Source: Aureococcus anophagefferens (taxonomy: Eukaryota; Sar; Pelagophyceae; Pelagomonadales; Pelagomonadaceae). From it: a stretch of DNA of 64,000 bases. A model generated the notes under the pieces. It ran no database searches. It saw only the letters and a program-made list of their open reading frames with translations, and was not told the DNA's origin. The stretch is from the NCBI RefSeq assembly GCF_000186865.1, contig NW_008705573.1:1256002-1320001 (forward strand), written 5' to 3'. Within the stretch, counting starts at the first letter, position 1; every line of letters starts with the position of its first letter. Shown here in pieces: positions 54,801 to 64,000 of the stretch. A program made the translations under genes and the position numbers.

Positions 54801-57800
54801 AGGTCCTGCGTCGTCACCTGCACGGCGCAGTAGGCCGTCGCGTTCGCCGCTTGCGAGTCCTCGTAAAAGGCCGTGACCCCGAAGGCGTAGACCTCGCCGG
54901 CCTCGAGGGCGTCCGCGGGCAACCGTAACGCGCTCGGGTTCCGCGCGTAGACCGCGAGCGTTTCGTCGTCGAGCTCGGGCAGCGCGGAGCCCCAGCCGGG
55001 GTGTTCCAGATCGCCGTCCCACTTCCGCGCGATCCACGCGTAGCCCAGGGCGCCCGTCACGTTGCCGTCCGTGCAGTTCGTCGACGGCAGGGACACGTCG
55101 AGCTTGAGGGTGAGGGCGTCGGAGCGCCGGATCGTCGTCGTCGACGTCTGGAACATGACCTTGGGCGTCGGGCTCCCGACCTTGGCGACGTACTTGACGT
55201 CGGACGTCGTCGACTCGCCGAGGTAGTTCGTCGCCGTCGCCGCGAAGCCCAAAGTCTCGCCGGGGACGAGGTCGTCCCAGGCGAGGGACACGCGGGTCCC
55301 CGTCTCGGCCGCGAGGCGCGCGGCCAACGAAGCGTGCGCGTCCGCCGCGTCGACGAGGGACCACGCGTAGGCCAGCGCGCGCGACCCGCCGCCCGTCGCG
55401 CCCGACGCGTCGAGGTCGAGGCCGTCGCAGAGCCCCACGGCGTCCGGCGCGCTGACGGCGAGCGCGGGCGCGACGGGGTCCGCGGGCCGCGCGAGGTCGA
55501 ACGACTGCGCGGCCGCGTACAGGGTGCCGTTCGCGGCGTTGCGGAGCACGCTCCCGCGGAGCGACACGGTGTCGAGGGCGCTGCGGTTCGCGACGAAGTC
55601 GTAGGGCACCGCCGTCGCCGCCGACCCGAAGGTCACGGCCACGGCCGCGGAGTCGGCGCGCCACGCGCACGACGACCCGTCGCCCCAGGGCCCGACGTCC
55701 GCGAAGACGGCGTCGCAGGCGAAGGGGTTGGCACTCGCGCCGCCGCGGTCGCAGGCGCGGTCCAGGGACACGGTGAGGCCCTGGCCGCCGTCGAAGAAGA
55801 CCGCGGCGACGACCTTGGGCGGCGGCTCCGAGTCGGCCGTGAACGCGACCTGCGTGGATTCCAAATCTTCAACCCGACTTCAATGTGCGAGCAATCGAAC
55901 GGTTTGGACCAGACTCTTTCGCTGTGCTTCGAGAACTCGACGCGAGCGATCGATTCGTCCAAAAATCAGCCGAATCGACTTCGACGTGACCGAGCTCGAG
56001 AATTCTCAAGTTTGGTCAGGACCCCCCAAACCAGTGGTTGGAATCCACGCGGAACGCGACGTCGACGGCGACGGCGTCGACGGCTATGCCGCCGTAGGCC
56101 GGGTCGTCGCTGGCGGCGACGTGGGCCACGAGGCCCGACCGGCCGCCGTCGTCGTCGCCCAGGAGCGCCGCCGTGACCTCGATCGTCACCTCCGCGTCCC
56201 ACTCGTCCGGGAGGAAGGTCACGTTGTCGACGTTCGCGGCGACGCCCGCGGACGGCTCCAGGAAGACGACGACGGGCGCCGCGGGCCTGGAGCTCAGCGC
56301 GAGGCCGTAGGCGTCGGCGAAGACGGGGCCGGCCGCGTTCGCGCCGACGGTGACGACGGCCGCGGTGACGAGGACCGCGGCGACGTCGTCGTCGTGGACC
56401 GCGAACGACACCGCGGCGCCCGCGAGGCCGTCGTAGGCCGCGTCCTCCGACGCCGTCGAACACGACACGGCGGCGACGCGGTCGCCCGTGACGTCCGCGT
56501 CGTCGGCCGCCGCCAGCGCGACCCACCTGGGCGGCAAAAGGGTGATTCAACGTCGCTTCAACGTGAGTGTTCCGCGCGCGCGCGTTCCGGAAAAAGCATC
56601 CGCGCTTCGAGGCCGTTCCGAGAGATGATCGCTCGTCCAAAAATCAGCCGAAACGAGTGGAAAACGGCCGAGATAGGAGCCTTTGAAGTTGGGAAGTTCG
56701 CTCTCTTTTGCTGCCCCGACCTCGACGGGCGCGTCCCAGTCTTCGACGGTCCACGACGCCGGCGCCGCGGCGACGAAGGACCCGTCGACGGCGCAGGTCA
56801 CGACGGTCGCCCCCGCGGGCTCGGAGCCGAGGGAGACGAAGAAGGACGCGGCCGCGCCGTTCCGCTCGCCGTCGGCGAGCGCGAGCGCGTCGCCCGCCGC
56901 GTACGTCGCCGTCGCCGTCGCGATCACGAGCCCCGGCGCGTCGTCCTCGACGATCGTGAAGTTCCAGGCCTCGTCGAAGCGGCCGCCGTCGTAGTTGGGG
57001 TCGAAGGACGCCAGCGTCAGCGACAGGGCCACGGCGCGGTCGCCCGTCCCCGCGGCGTCGTCGACGGGCGCGACGCCGACGACGACCTCCGCCGTGGGGC
57101 CGTAGAAGGTCCGGAGCGCGGAGACGCTCCGCGTGCTCGTCGCGCCCCAGCCCGCGCCGTCGCCGTCGCGCAGCGCGAGCTCGACGGCGCCCGCGGGCTC
57201 GGCCGCGACCGTGAGCGTCACCATCTCGTCCGCCCACGTGTCGAGCCAGAACGTCGCGTTCGTCCGCGCGCCCTCCAAAGCGCCGCTCGGCCGGTGGACC
57301 CAGTGGACGCCCGCGAGGCGGTAGCCCGCCGTCGACGGGTGCAGCGTCGGCGACGGCGTCGGCTGCGTCGTCCGGAGCACGGCGCAGTCGGAGACGGAGA
57401 GCGCCGTCGACCCCGCGAGGCCGAAGGCCCGCAGCGCGTCGTCGAAGGCGCCCGACGCGATGGCCCGCGACACGTTGCCCGCGACGACATCGGCGTAGTC
57501 GACGACGGAGAAGCCCGACGTGCCCGCGAGCGCGAAGCTCACCTCGAAGACGACGTCGAGCTCGACGGTCGTCGTCGGATTGGGCGTCGCGGTGGGGTCC
57601 GCGGTGGGCCTACGTTCGCCAAAGATTTCATTTGTCGAAAGGGATAAATAAGATGCGGGGACGCTGCGACGCGCCGCGGCGTCGGCACGGCCGTCGGCGC
57701 GGCCGTCGGGTCCGCGGTCGGCGCGGACGACGCGCTCGGCGCCGCCGCGGGCGCCGCGGAGGGGGCCGCGTCGCCCCGGAGCCGCCGGCCGCCGCTCCGA

Positions 57801-60800
57801 TCCGACGCCTTGGCCGCGATGACGGCGTCGAGGGAGCACCCGCACGTCGCCGTCGCGCCGCCGCCGACGGCCGCGGCGACGGCGTAGTCGTAGGCGTCGA
57901 GGAACGCGGCGTCGTCGCACGACTTCTCGAAGCCGTCGATGGTCAGCGTGCCCGTGACGGACGCGAAGTCGTAGGTCGGCGTCGCCGTCGGCGCCGACGT
58001 CGGCACGGCGGACGGGTAGGGCGTGTCCGGCGTCGGGACGAGCGTCGGCAGCGACGTCGGGTTCGGCGACGGGTTCGACGTCGTCGGCGCGGTCGTCGTC
58101 GGCGACGGCGTCGGCGGGCGGCTCGGCGACGCCGTCGGCACGGACGTCGGCGAGGACGTCGGCGCGCTCGTCGGGTTCGGCGTCGGCGCGCGCGACGGGC
58201 CCGACGTCGGCGCGAGCGTCGGCAGCGCGGAGGGCGCCGGCGTCGGCATCCGCGACGGCGCGCCGCTCGGGAGCGCGGTCGGGACGGGCGTCGGCACGAG
58301 CGTCGGCGCGACCGTGACCGCGTCGTAGAGGACCTGGACGTCGGCCGCGTCGAGCGCGCTCGAGTAGACGTAGACCTCGTCGACGGCGCCGTCGAGGTAG
58401 GACGTGATGCCCCCCCAGCGCCCGAGCTCGAGCGCGCGGGTCGCGCCCGTGTCCAACGCGGCGGTCCCCGTCTCCGCCTGCGACCCGTCGAAGTAGAGGG
58501 CCCAGTCGGACCCGTCGTAGGTCAGGCAGTAGTGGTGCCAGTCGCCGTCGTCGGAGCCCGCCAGCGCCACGTCCACCCACGATCCCCAGAAGTCGACGCG
58601 GAGGCTGCCGTCCGTGCCGAAGACCCGGAGCGTGAAGTCCCCGAGCGTCGCGGTGTTCCCGTAGTCGAAGAGCGCGCCGCCGTAATCGACCGTCGCGGCC
58701 GCGAAGGAGTCGATCGCCGCCCACAAGCACACGGTCCGCGCGCTGCTCCCCTGGATGTCCGCCGTCACCGCGGCGGGAAGCCGGGCGAACTGGTCGACGC
58801 CGTCGAAGGCCAGCGCGCCGCGCCCGTCGCGGCCCGCCCACGAGTTGCAGGCGGGGCTCGCCGTGGGCGCGGCGGTGCTCGGGCCGGGCGTGTCGCTCGA
58901 GCCGCCGGCCGTCGCGTCGTCGTCGCTCCCGAAGCAGCACGCGACGCAGTCGTCCTCGCCGTCCGACGGGAGGCCGTCCTCGCCGCACGCCGCCGTCGAG
59001 GAGAACGAGGCGCAGGACTCGCAGCCGCCGCTGCTGCCGTCGTCGAAATTGCAGAACTCGTCGCTCGAGCAGTCGCACGCCGTCGGCCCGCGGCACTCGG
59101 AGCTGCTCGCCGCGGGCGCGGCGGTGCTCGGGCCGGGCGTGTCGCTCGAGCCGCCGTCGGAGCCGCTCGCCGCGGGCGCGGCGGTGCTCGGGCCGCGCGT
59201 CGTCGCGTCGTCTGTCGCGTCGTCCGTCGCGTCGTCGCCGAACGGGGCCTTTTGTAGGCGACGACGCGTGCAGTTGTTGAGCGTCCCGTCGAGAATCCCG
59301 TAGTTGTCCGCGGCCGTGCCGTCGTCGAAGGAGTAGTACGCGACCAGCGTCGGGTGGGACACGTACGTCGGCCGCGGCGTCACGGTCGGCGCGGGCGACA
59401 GCGTGGGTGCGAGCGTGGGCGCGAGCGTGGCGCAGTCGTTCTCGAACCAGGCGACCGTGTCGTCGTCGAGGGACGTCGAGAGCACGTCGGTGTCGCCGTC
59501 GCCGTCGACATCGATCGCGAACGTGTACTGGGTGCCGTCCGCGAGCGTCGTGACGACGCGCTCCGCGAAGGACTGCGAGCCGTCGTTCTCGTACCACGCG
59601 ATCGTATCGTCGTCTTGGGACGCCGAGAGCACGTCGACGTCGCCGTCGCCGTCGACGTCGAGCGCGAAGACGGACATGGCACCGTCCGCCGAGTTCGATA
59701 TGATGCGCTCCGTGAAGGACTCGGACCCGTCGTTCTCGTACCAGGCGACCGTGTCGTCGTTGGCGGACGCCGACAGCGCGTCCACGTCGCCGTCGCCGTC
59801 GACGTCGATGGCGAAGGCGGTATAGGCGCCGTCCGCCGCGTTCGAGATGACATGCTTTGTGAAGGACTCGGAGCCGTCGTTCTCGTACCACGCGATCGTG
59901 TCGTCGTTGGGGGACGCCGAGAGCGCGTCGACATCCCCGTCGCCGTCGACGTCGATAGCGAAGATCGAGAAGGCGTGGTCCGAGAGCGTCGTGATGATCC
60001 GTTCGGCGAACGACTGGGAGCCGTCGTTCTCGTACCACGCGACCGTGTCGTCGTTTGTGGAGGCGGAAAGCACGTCCACGTCGCCGTCGCCGTCGACGTC
60101 GATCGCAACGACGGAGTAGGCGCCGTCCGCGGTCGCCGTGATGACGCGCTGGGAGAAGGACTGGGCACCGTCGTTCTCGTACCACGCGACCGTGGCGTCG
60201 ACGTGAGACGCCGAGAGCACGTCGACGTCGCCGTCGCCGTCGACGTCCAGCGCGAAGGCGCCTGCGGCCCAGTCCGCCGCGGTGGTGATGACTTGTTCCG
60301 TGAAGGACTGGGAGCCGTCGTTCTCGTACCACGCGACCGTGTCGTCCCAAATAGACGTCGACAGCACGTCGACGTCGCCGTCGCCGTCGACGTCGATCGC
60401 GAAGACGGTGCGGGCGCCGTCCGCGAGCGTGGTGATGATCCGTTCGGTGAACGCGACGCTCGTGCAGAAGACCGTGGGGCGGGGCGTCGGGGCGGGGCTC
60501 AGCGTCGGCTTGGGACTCGCAGTCGGCGCGGGGCTCGCGGACGGCGCCGCGGTTGGCGCGAGCGTGCCGCAGTCGTTTTCGTACCACGCGACCGTGTCGT
60601 CGGTTACGGAGGAGGAAAGCACGTCCACGTCCCCGTCGCCGTCGACGTCGATGGCGAAGACGGAGTAGGCGCCGTCCGCGGTCGCCGTGATGACGCGCTG
60701 GGAGAAGGACTCGGATCCGTCGTTCTCGTACCACGCGACCGTGGATTGGAGGTAAGACGCCGAGAGCACGTCGACGTCGCCGTCGCCGTCGACGTCCAGC

Positions 60801-63800
60801 GCGAAACCGTCTGCGGCCCAGTCCGCCGCGGTGGTGATGACTTGTTCCGTGAAGGACTGGGAGCCGTCGTTCTCGTACCACGCGACCGTGTCGTCCCAAA
60901 TAGACGTCGACAACACGTCGACGTCGCTGTCGCCGTCGACGTCGATCGCGTAGGCGGTGCGGGCGCCGTCCGCCGCGGTCGTGAGGACGTGCTCGGTGAA
61001 GCCCTGGCTGCCGTCGTTCTCGTGCCACGCGACCGTGTCGTCGTCGAGGGACGCCAAGAGCACGTCGGTGTCGCCGTCGCCGTCGACATCGGTCGCGAAC
61101 GTGTACTGGGTGCCGTCCGCGAGCGTCGTGACGACGCGCTCCGCGAAGGACTGCGAGCCGTCGTTCTCGTACCACGCGACCGTGTCGTCGAGCTCCGACG
61201 CGGACAGCCCGTCCTGGTCGCCGTCGCCGTCGACGTCGAGCGCGAAGACGGACATGGCACCGTCCGCCGAGTTCGATATGATGCGCTCCGTGAAGGACTC
61301 GGACCCGTCGTTCTCGTACCACGCGACCGTGTCGTCTTCTCGGGACGCCGACAGCGCGTCCACGTCGCCGTCGCCGTCGACGTCGATCGCGAAGACGGAG
61401 TGCGCGGCGTCCGCGAGCGTCGTGACGACACGCTCCGTGAAGGACTCGGAGCCGTCGTTCTCGTACCACGCGATTGTGTCGTCGCTGGGGGACGCCGAGA
61501 GCGCGTCGACGTCGCCGTCGCCGTCGACGTCGATAGCGAAGATCGAGTAGGCGTAGTCCGAGAGCATCGTGATGATGCGCTCGGAGAACGCGACGCTCGT
61601 GCAGAAGATGGTGGGGCGGGGCGTCGGGGCCGCGGTCGTCGGCGGGAGGCTCAGCGTCGGCGCGGGGCTCGCGGACGGCGCCGCGCTGGGCGCGGACGTG
61701 GCGCAGTCGTTCTCGAACCACGCGACCGTATCGTCGTTGAAGGACGCCGCAAGCGCGTCGACGTCGCCGTCGCCGTCGACATCGATCGCAAAGACGGACT
61801 GGACGCCGTCCGCCAAGGTCGTGATGACGCGCTCGGTGAAGGACTGGGAGCCGTCGTTCTCGTACCACGCGACCGTGTTGTCGGTGACGGACGCCGAGAG
61901 CGCGTCCACGTCGCCGTCGCCGTCGACGTCGATGGCGTAGGCGGAGAAGGCGCCCTCCGCCAGCGTCGTGATAATGCGCTCCGTGAACGCTTGCGTTCCG
62001 TCGTTCTCGTACCACGCGATCGTGCTGTCGTAGTAGGACGCCGAGAGCATGTCGACGTCGCCGTCCCCGTCGACGTCGATCGCAAAGATGGACCAAGTCC
62101 TGTCCGCCAGCGTCGTGATGACGCGCTCGGTAAACGACTGGGACCCGTCGTTCTCGTACCACGCGACCGTGTCGTCCTCGTTGGACGCCGACAGCACGTC
62201 GACGTCGCCGTCGCCGTCGACGTCGATCGCGAAGACGGAGATGGCGCCATCCGCGAGCGTCGCGATGACGCGCTTCGTGAAGGAGACGGACCCGTCGTTC
62301 TCGTACCACGCGACCGTGTCGTCTTCTCGGGACGCCGACAGCGCGTCCACGTCGCCGTCGCCGTCGACGTCGACGGCCAAGATCGAGACGGCGCCGGCCG
62401 CCAGCATCGTGACGACGCGCTCCGTGAAGGACTGCGAGCCGTCGTTCTCGTACCAGGCGACCGTGCTGTCGCTGTAGGATGCCGACAGCGCGTCGACGTC
62501 GCCGTCGCCGTCGACGTCGATGGCGAACACGGACCAGGCAGCGTCCGCGGTCGCCGTGATGACGCGCTGCCTGAAGGACTGGGAGCCGTCGTTCTCGTAC
62601 CACGCGACCGTGTTGTCGTTTTGAGATGTCGAAAGCGCGTCGACGTCCCCGTCGCCGTCGATGTCGATCGCGAACATGCCCCGGACGCCGTCCGCGAGCG
62701 TCGTGATGATCCGCTCGGAGAACGCGACGCTCGTGCAGAACGTCGTCGGCCGCGGCGTAGGGGCCGCCGTGGTCGGCTCGGGGCTCGTCGTCGGCTTGAA
62801 GCTCGCGGACGGCGCCTCGGTGGGCGCGAGCGTGGCGCAGTCGTTCTCGGTCGCCGTCACCGTCGACGTCGATCGCGACGACGGACTGGGCGTTGTCCGC
62901 GAGGGTCGTGATGACGTGCCTGGTGAAGGACAGGGAGCCGTCGTCCTCGCACCACGCGACGGTGTCGTCGGTGTAGGACGCCGACAGGACGTCGACGTCG
63001 CCGTCGCCGTCGACGTCGATCGCGAAGGCGGAAGTGCCGCCGTCCGCCAGCGTCGTGATGATGCGATCGGTGAAGGACTGGGAGCCGTCGTTCTCGTGCC
63101 ACGCGACCTCATCGCCGATCTCGCACGCCGACAGCGCGTCGATGTCGCCGTCGCCGTCGACGTCGATCGCGATGACAGACTTGGCGCCGTCCATCAGCGT
63201 CGTGACGATGCGCTCAGTGAAAGACTGGGACCCGTCGTTCTCGTACCACGCGACCGTGTCGTCGTAGTAGGACGCCGACAGCGCGTCGACGTCGCCGTCG
63301 CCGTCGACGTCGATCGCGAAGACGGACTGGGCGTAGTCCGCCAGCGTCGTGACGATGCGCTCGGAGAAGGACTGGGACCCGTCGTTCTCGTACCACGCGA
63401 CCGTGTCGTCGAGGGAGGACGCCGAGAGCCCGTCCACGTCGCCGTCGCCGTCGACGTCGATGGCGAAGACGGAGCAGGCGCTGTCCGCCGAGTCGGTGAT
63501 GACGCGCTCGGTAAAGGATTGGCTCCCGTCGTTCTCGTACCACGCGACCGTGTCGTCGAGGTAGGACGTCGAGAGCGCGTCGACGTCGCCGTCGCCATCA
63601 ACGTCGATCGCGAAGACGAACAAGGCGCCGTCCGCAAGCGTCGTGATGATGCGCTCGGTGAAGGACTGGGAGCCGTCGTCCTCGTACCATGCGACCGTGT
63701 CGTCGGTGTAGGAGGCCGACAGCGCGTCGACGTCCCCGTCGCCGTCGACGTCGATCGCGAAGACGGAGTAAGCGTTGACCGCGAGCGTCGTGATGATCCG

Positions 63801-64000
63801 CTCGGAGAACGCGACGCTCGTGCAGAAGACCGTCGGTCGGGGCGTAGGGGCCGCCGTCGTCGGCGCGGGGCTCGTCGTCGGCTTGAAGCTCGCGGACGGC
63901 GCCTCGGTGGGCGCGAGCGTGGCGCAGTCGTTCTCGTACCACGCGACGGTGCTGTCGCCGTAGGACGCCGAGAGCGCGTCGACGTCGCCGTCACCGTCGA
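48885..64000 (-). CDS. Giant polycystin-1-like protein (FG-GAP/LamG/Calx-beta-like/REJ/GPS), 5' end off the window
   Basis: Minus-strand exons: 64000 to about 57690, 56731-57609, 56061-56526, 52905-55849, 52051-52704 and 48885-51839. Introns are a short one near 57610-57690 and four introners. All phases close. Order: FG-GAP array (59430-64000); Cys-rich/LamG region (58320-59340, ending LYFDGSQAETGTAALDTGAT and VDEVYVYSSALDAADVQVLY); Pro-Thr linkers; Calx-beta-like domains; REJ (VVSLDASASADPDNATADGP). Then come a GAIN-like stretch, the GPS motif FNVTCACTHLTDFAG near 52380, TM1 (LLVLIVLLAVGGGFLFGC), and polycystin-1-type spans with LPRWCATAAFGAAG and SWLEMCLVSVALSVFLTGPL. No PLAT domain is seen. 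A cytosolic tail has a CPCG motif, a PDZ-like segment and two copies of a helical repeat. Two frame breaks: a G-run near 50648 and about 62850. Likely a cleaved adhesion receptor. Confidence 0.85.
48900..49500 (-). repeat. Duplicated helical module at the C-terminus of the polycystin-1-like protein
   Basis: Two tandem copies (about 48904-49160 and 49236-49500) encode VDVGGFS, then EER-x-L-x-E-(S/T)LD-x-LEAHLRACEEACGRMR, then DEARSSLAQVEMIRR and AKLDEA-x-ARR. They are near-identical in DNA over long stretches (tcgtcgagcttggc, ggatcatctccacctgggcg). The heptad-like pattern suggests coiled coil. An AEEP/AEADP-rich linker separates them. Confidence 0.85.
51840..52050 (-). mobile_element. Introner element, family A, in the polycystin-1-like gene
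   Basis: A 211-bp intron just after the first span. Target copies ggctccgc (51832-51839) and atctccgc (52043-52050), 6/8 match; the intronic copy on the gene strand is gcggagat and supplies the GC donor. Ends ctgcgtggaactc and gattcccgcgcag, more diverged than other copies. Reverse orientation. Spliced frame: GWISRSRGVYA. Confidence 0.9.
52705..52904 (-). mobile_element. Introner element, family B, in the polycystin-1-like gene
   Basis: A 200-bp intron upstream of the GPS region. Target duplication agtcgggc at 52697-52704 and 52897-52904, perfect; gene-strand gcccgact, donor GC. Spliced frame: VIQFQEPDFALVADQ. Confidence 0.92.
55850..56060 (-). mobile_element. Introner element, family A, in the polycystin-1-like gene
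   Basis: A 211-bp intron. Target duplication aacgcgac at 55842-55849 and 56053-56060, perfect; gene-strand gtcgcgtt, donor GT. The donor-side terminus has mutated (ccgcgtgg instead of ctgcgtgg). Reverse orientation. Spliced frame: AVAVDVAFTADSE. Confidence 0.92.
56527..56730 (-). mobile_element. Introner element, family B, in the polycystin-1-like gene (degraded target duplication)
   Basis: About 204 bp. The acceptor end is intact (ccttttgccgcccag on the gene strand). The donor-side copy of the duplication is no longer clear, with gcccgtcg versus gtgggtcg as the best pairing, 5/8. A GC donor after GAC GC closes the phase with the flanking exons (DWDAWVALAAADD). The precise donor is uncertain. 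Confidence 0.75.
57610..57690 (-). other. Short spliceosomal intron in the polycystin-1-like gene
   Basis: An AT-rich island (catcttatttatccctttcg on the gene strand) inside a Pro-Thr linker ends in gaacgtag at 57610. A GC or GT donor near 57685-57690 keeps the linker repeat PTADPTA in phase. It is not an introner: no terminal repeats and no duplication. Confidence 0.6.
59430..64000 (-). repeat. FG-GAP/VCBS repeat array arranged in blocks of seven
   Basis: Tandem 49-residue (147-bp) units of the form FAIDVDGDGDVDALSAS, (4 variable), DTVAWYENDGSQSF, TERVITTLADGA. DxDGDGDxD is the calcium-binding loop of FG-GAP/VCBS blades. Units fall into blocks of seven. Each block starts FCTSVAFSERIITT and ends with a shortened unit (F/Y)ENDC, followed by a linker of APT/APSASPAPT type and TPRPT. 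Four blocks and part of a fifth are in the window (block boundaries near 59430, 60460, 61610, 62740 and 63830). Confidence 0.93.

Noticed and set aside
12267..56730. The dispersed 200-bp repeats as SINEs or tRNA-derived elements
   Set aside because: No A/B boxes or poly-A tail. Perfect terminal inverted repeats and 8-bp duplications indicate a DNA-transposon-type mechanism.
59354..62911. 1185-codon plus-strand frame
   Set aside because: It is the antisense of the FG-GAP array. Its Val/Arg/Asp monotony follows from the repeat and the high GC; the minus-strand reading has the known domain.
1..64000. tRNA or rRNA genes
   Set aside because: I looked for cloverleaf-like GGTTCGA..CC arms and rRNA core motifs and found none I could support.

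Overview
This is a eukaryotic nuclear window: very GC-rich, intron-containing genes on both strands, closely spaced, with no operon logic. It most resembles a pelagophyte alga (Aureococcus-like). Three things point there: about 200-bp insertion-derived introns (introner elements) with inverted termini and 8-bp target duplications, putative plastid presequences with a cleavage-site Phe (FAP motifs), and short GC-AG or GT-AG introns of about 60-80 bp. A 264-bp run of N (38639-38902) shows a draft assembly. Organism assignment is inference.

Layout. 1-13.3 kb: a truncated gene at the left edge, an unknown nuclear-type protein, a lipocalin-like membrane protein, a myristoylated GAF/SAM protein, proteasome PSMB2, V-ATPase subunit e, TMEM260-type O-mannosyltransferase, SUCLG1, a His-rich protein, a FAIM-PX-PDZ protein and a plastid RanBP2 zinc finger protein. 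13.5-25.2 kb: histidine phosphatase, GT90 glycosyltransferase, NodH-like sulfotransferase, EMC8/9, Mpv17-family protein, a peptidyl-Ser/Hyp glycosyltransferase and a protein kinase. 25.2-26.9 kb is non-coding with a 31-bp minisatellite. 26.9-42.5 kb: two further sulfotransferases (one with a sharp base-composition break), PDI, a membrane-anchored kinase-PP2C fusion, an intron-laden glycosyltransferase across the gap, and TM9SF. 42.8-64 kb: a polycystin-2-like channel gene facing, tail to tail, a very large polycystin-1-like gene whose N-terminal region is an array of FG-GAP repeats that sort into blocks of seven and run off the right edge.

Fifteen introner elements in two families (A, about 211 bp; B, about 200 bp) interrupt eight genes. 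In almost every case one model restores the frame: the intron starts with G[C/T] of the upstream target-duplication copy and ends with the CAG of the element terminus, so the element plus one duplication copy is removed exactly.

Functionally the window is rich in secretory-pathway and cell-surface functions: TMEM260, GT90, SERGT/HPAT-like and NVAYWNLH-type glycosyltransferases, three sulfotransferases, PDI, EMC8/9, TM9SF, V-ATPase e and the two giant polycystin-like proteins.
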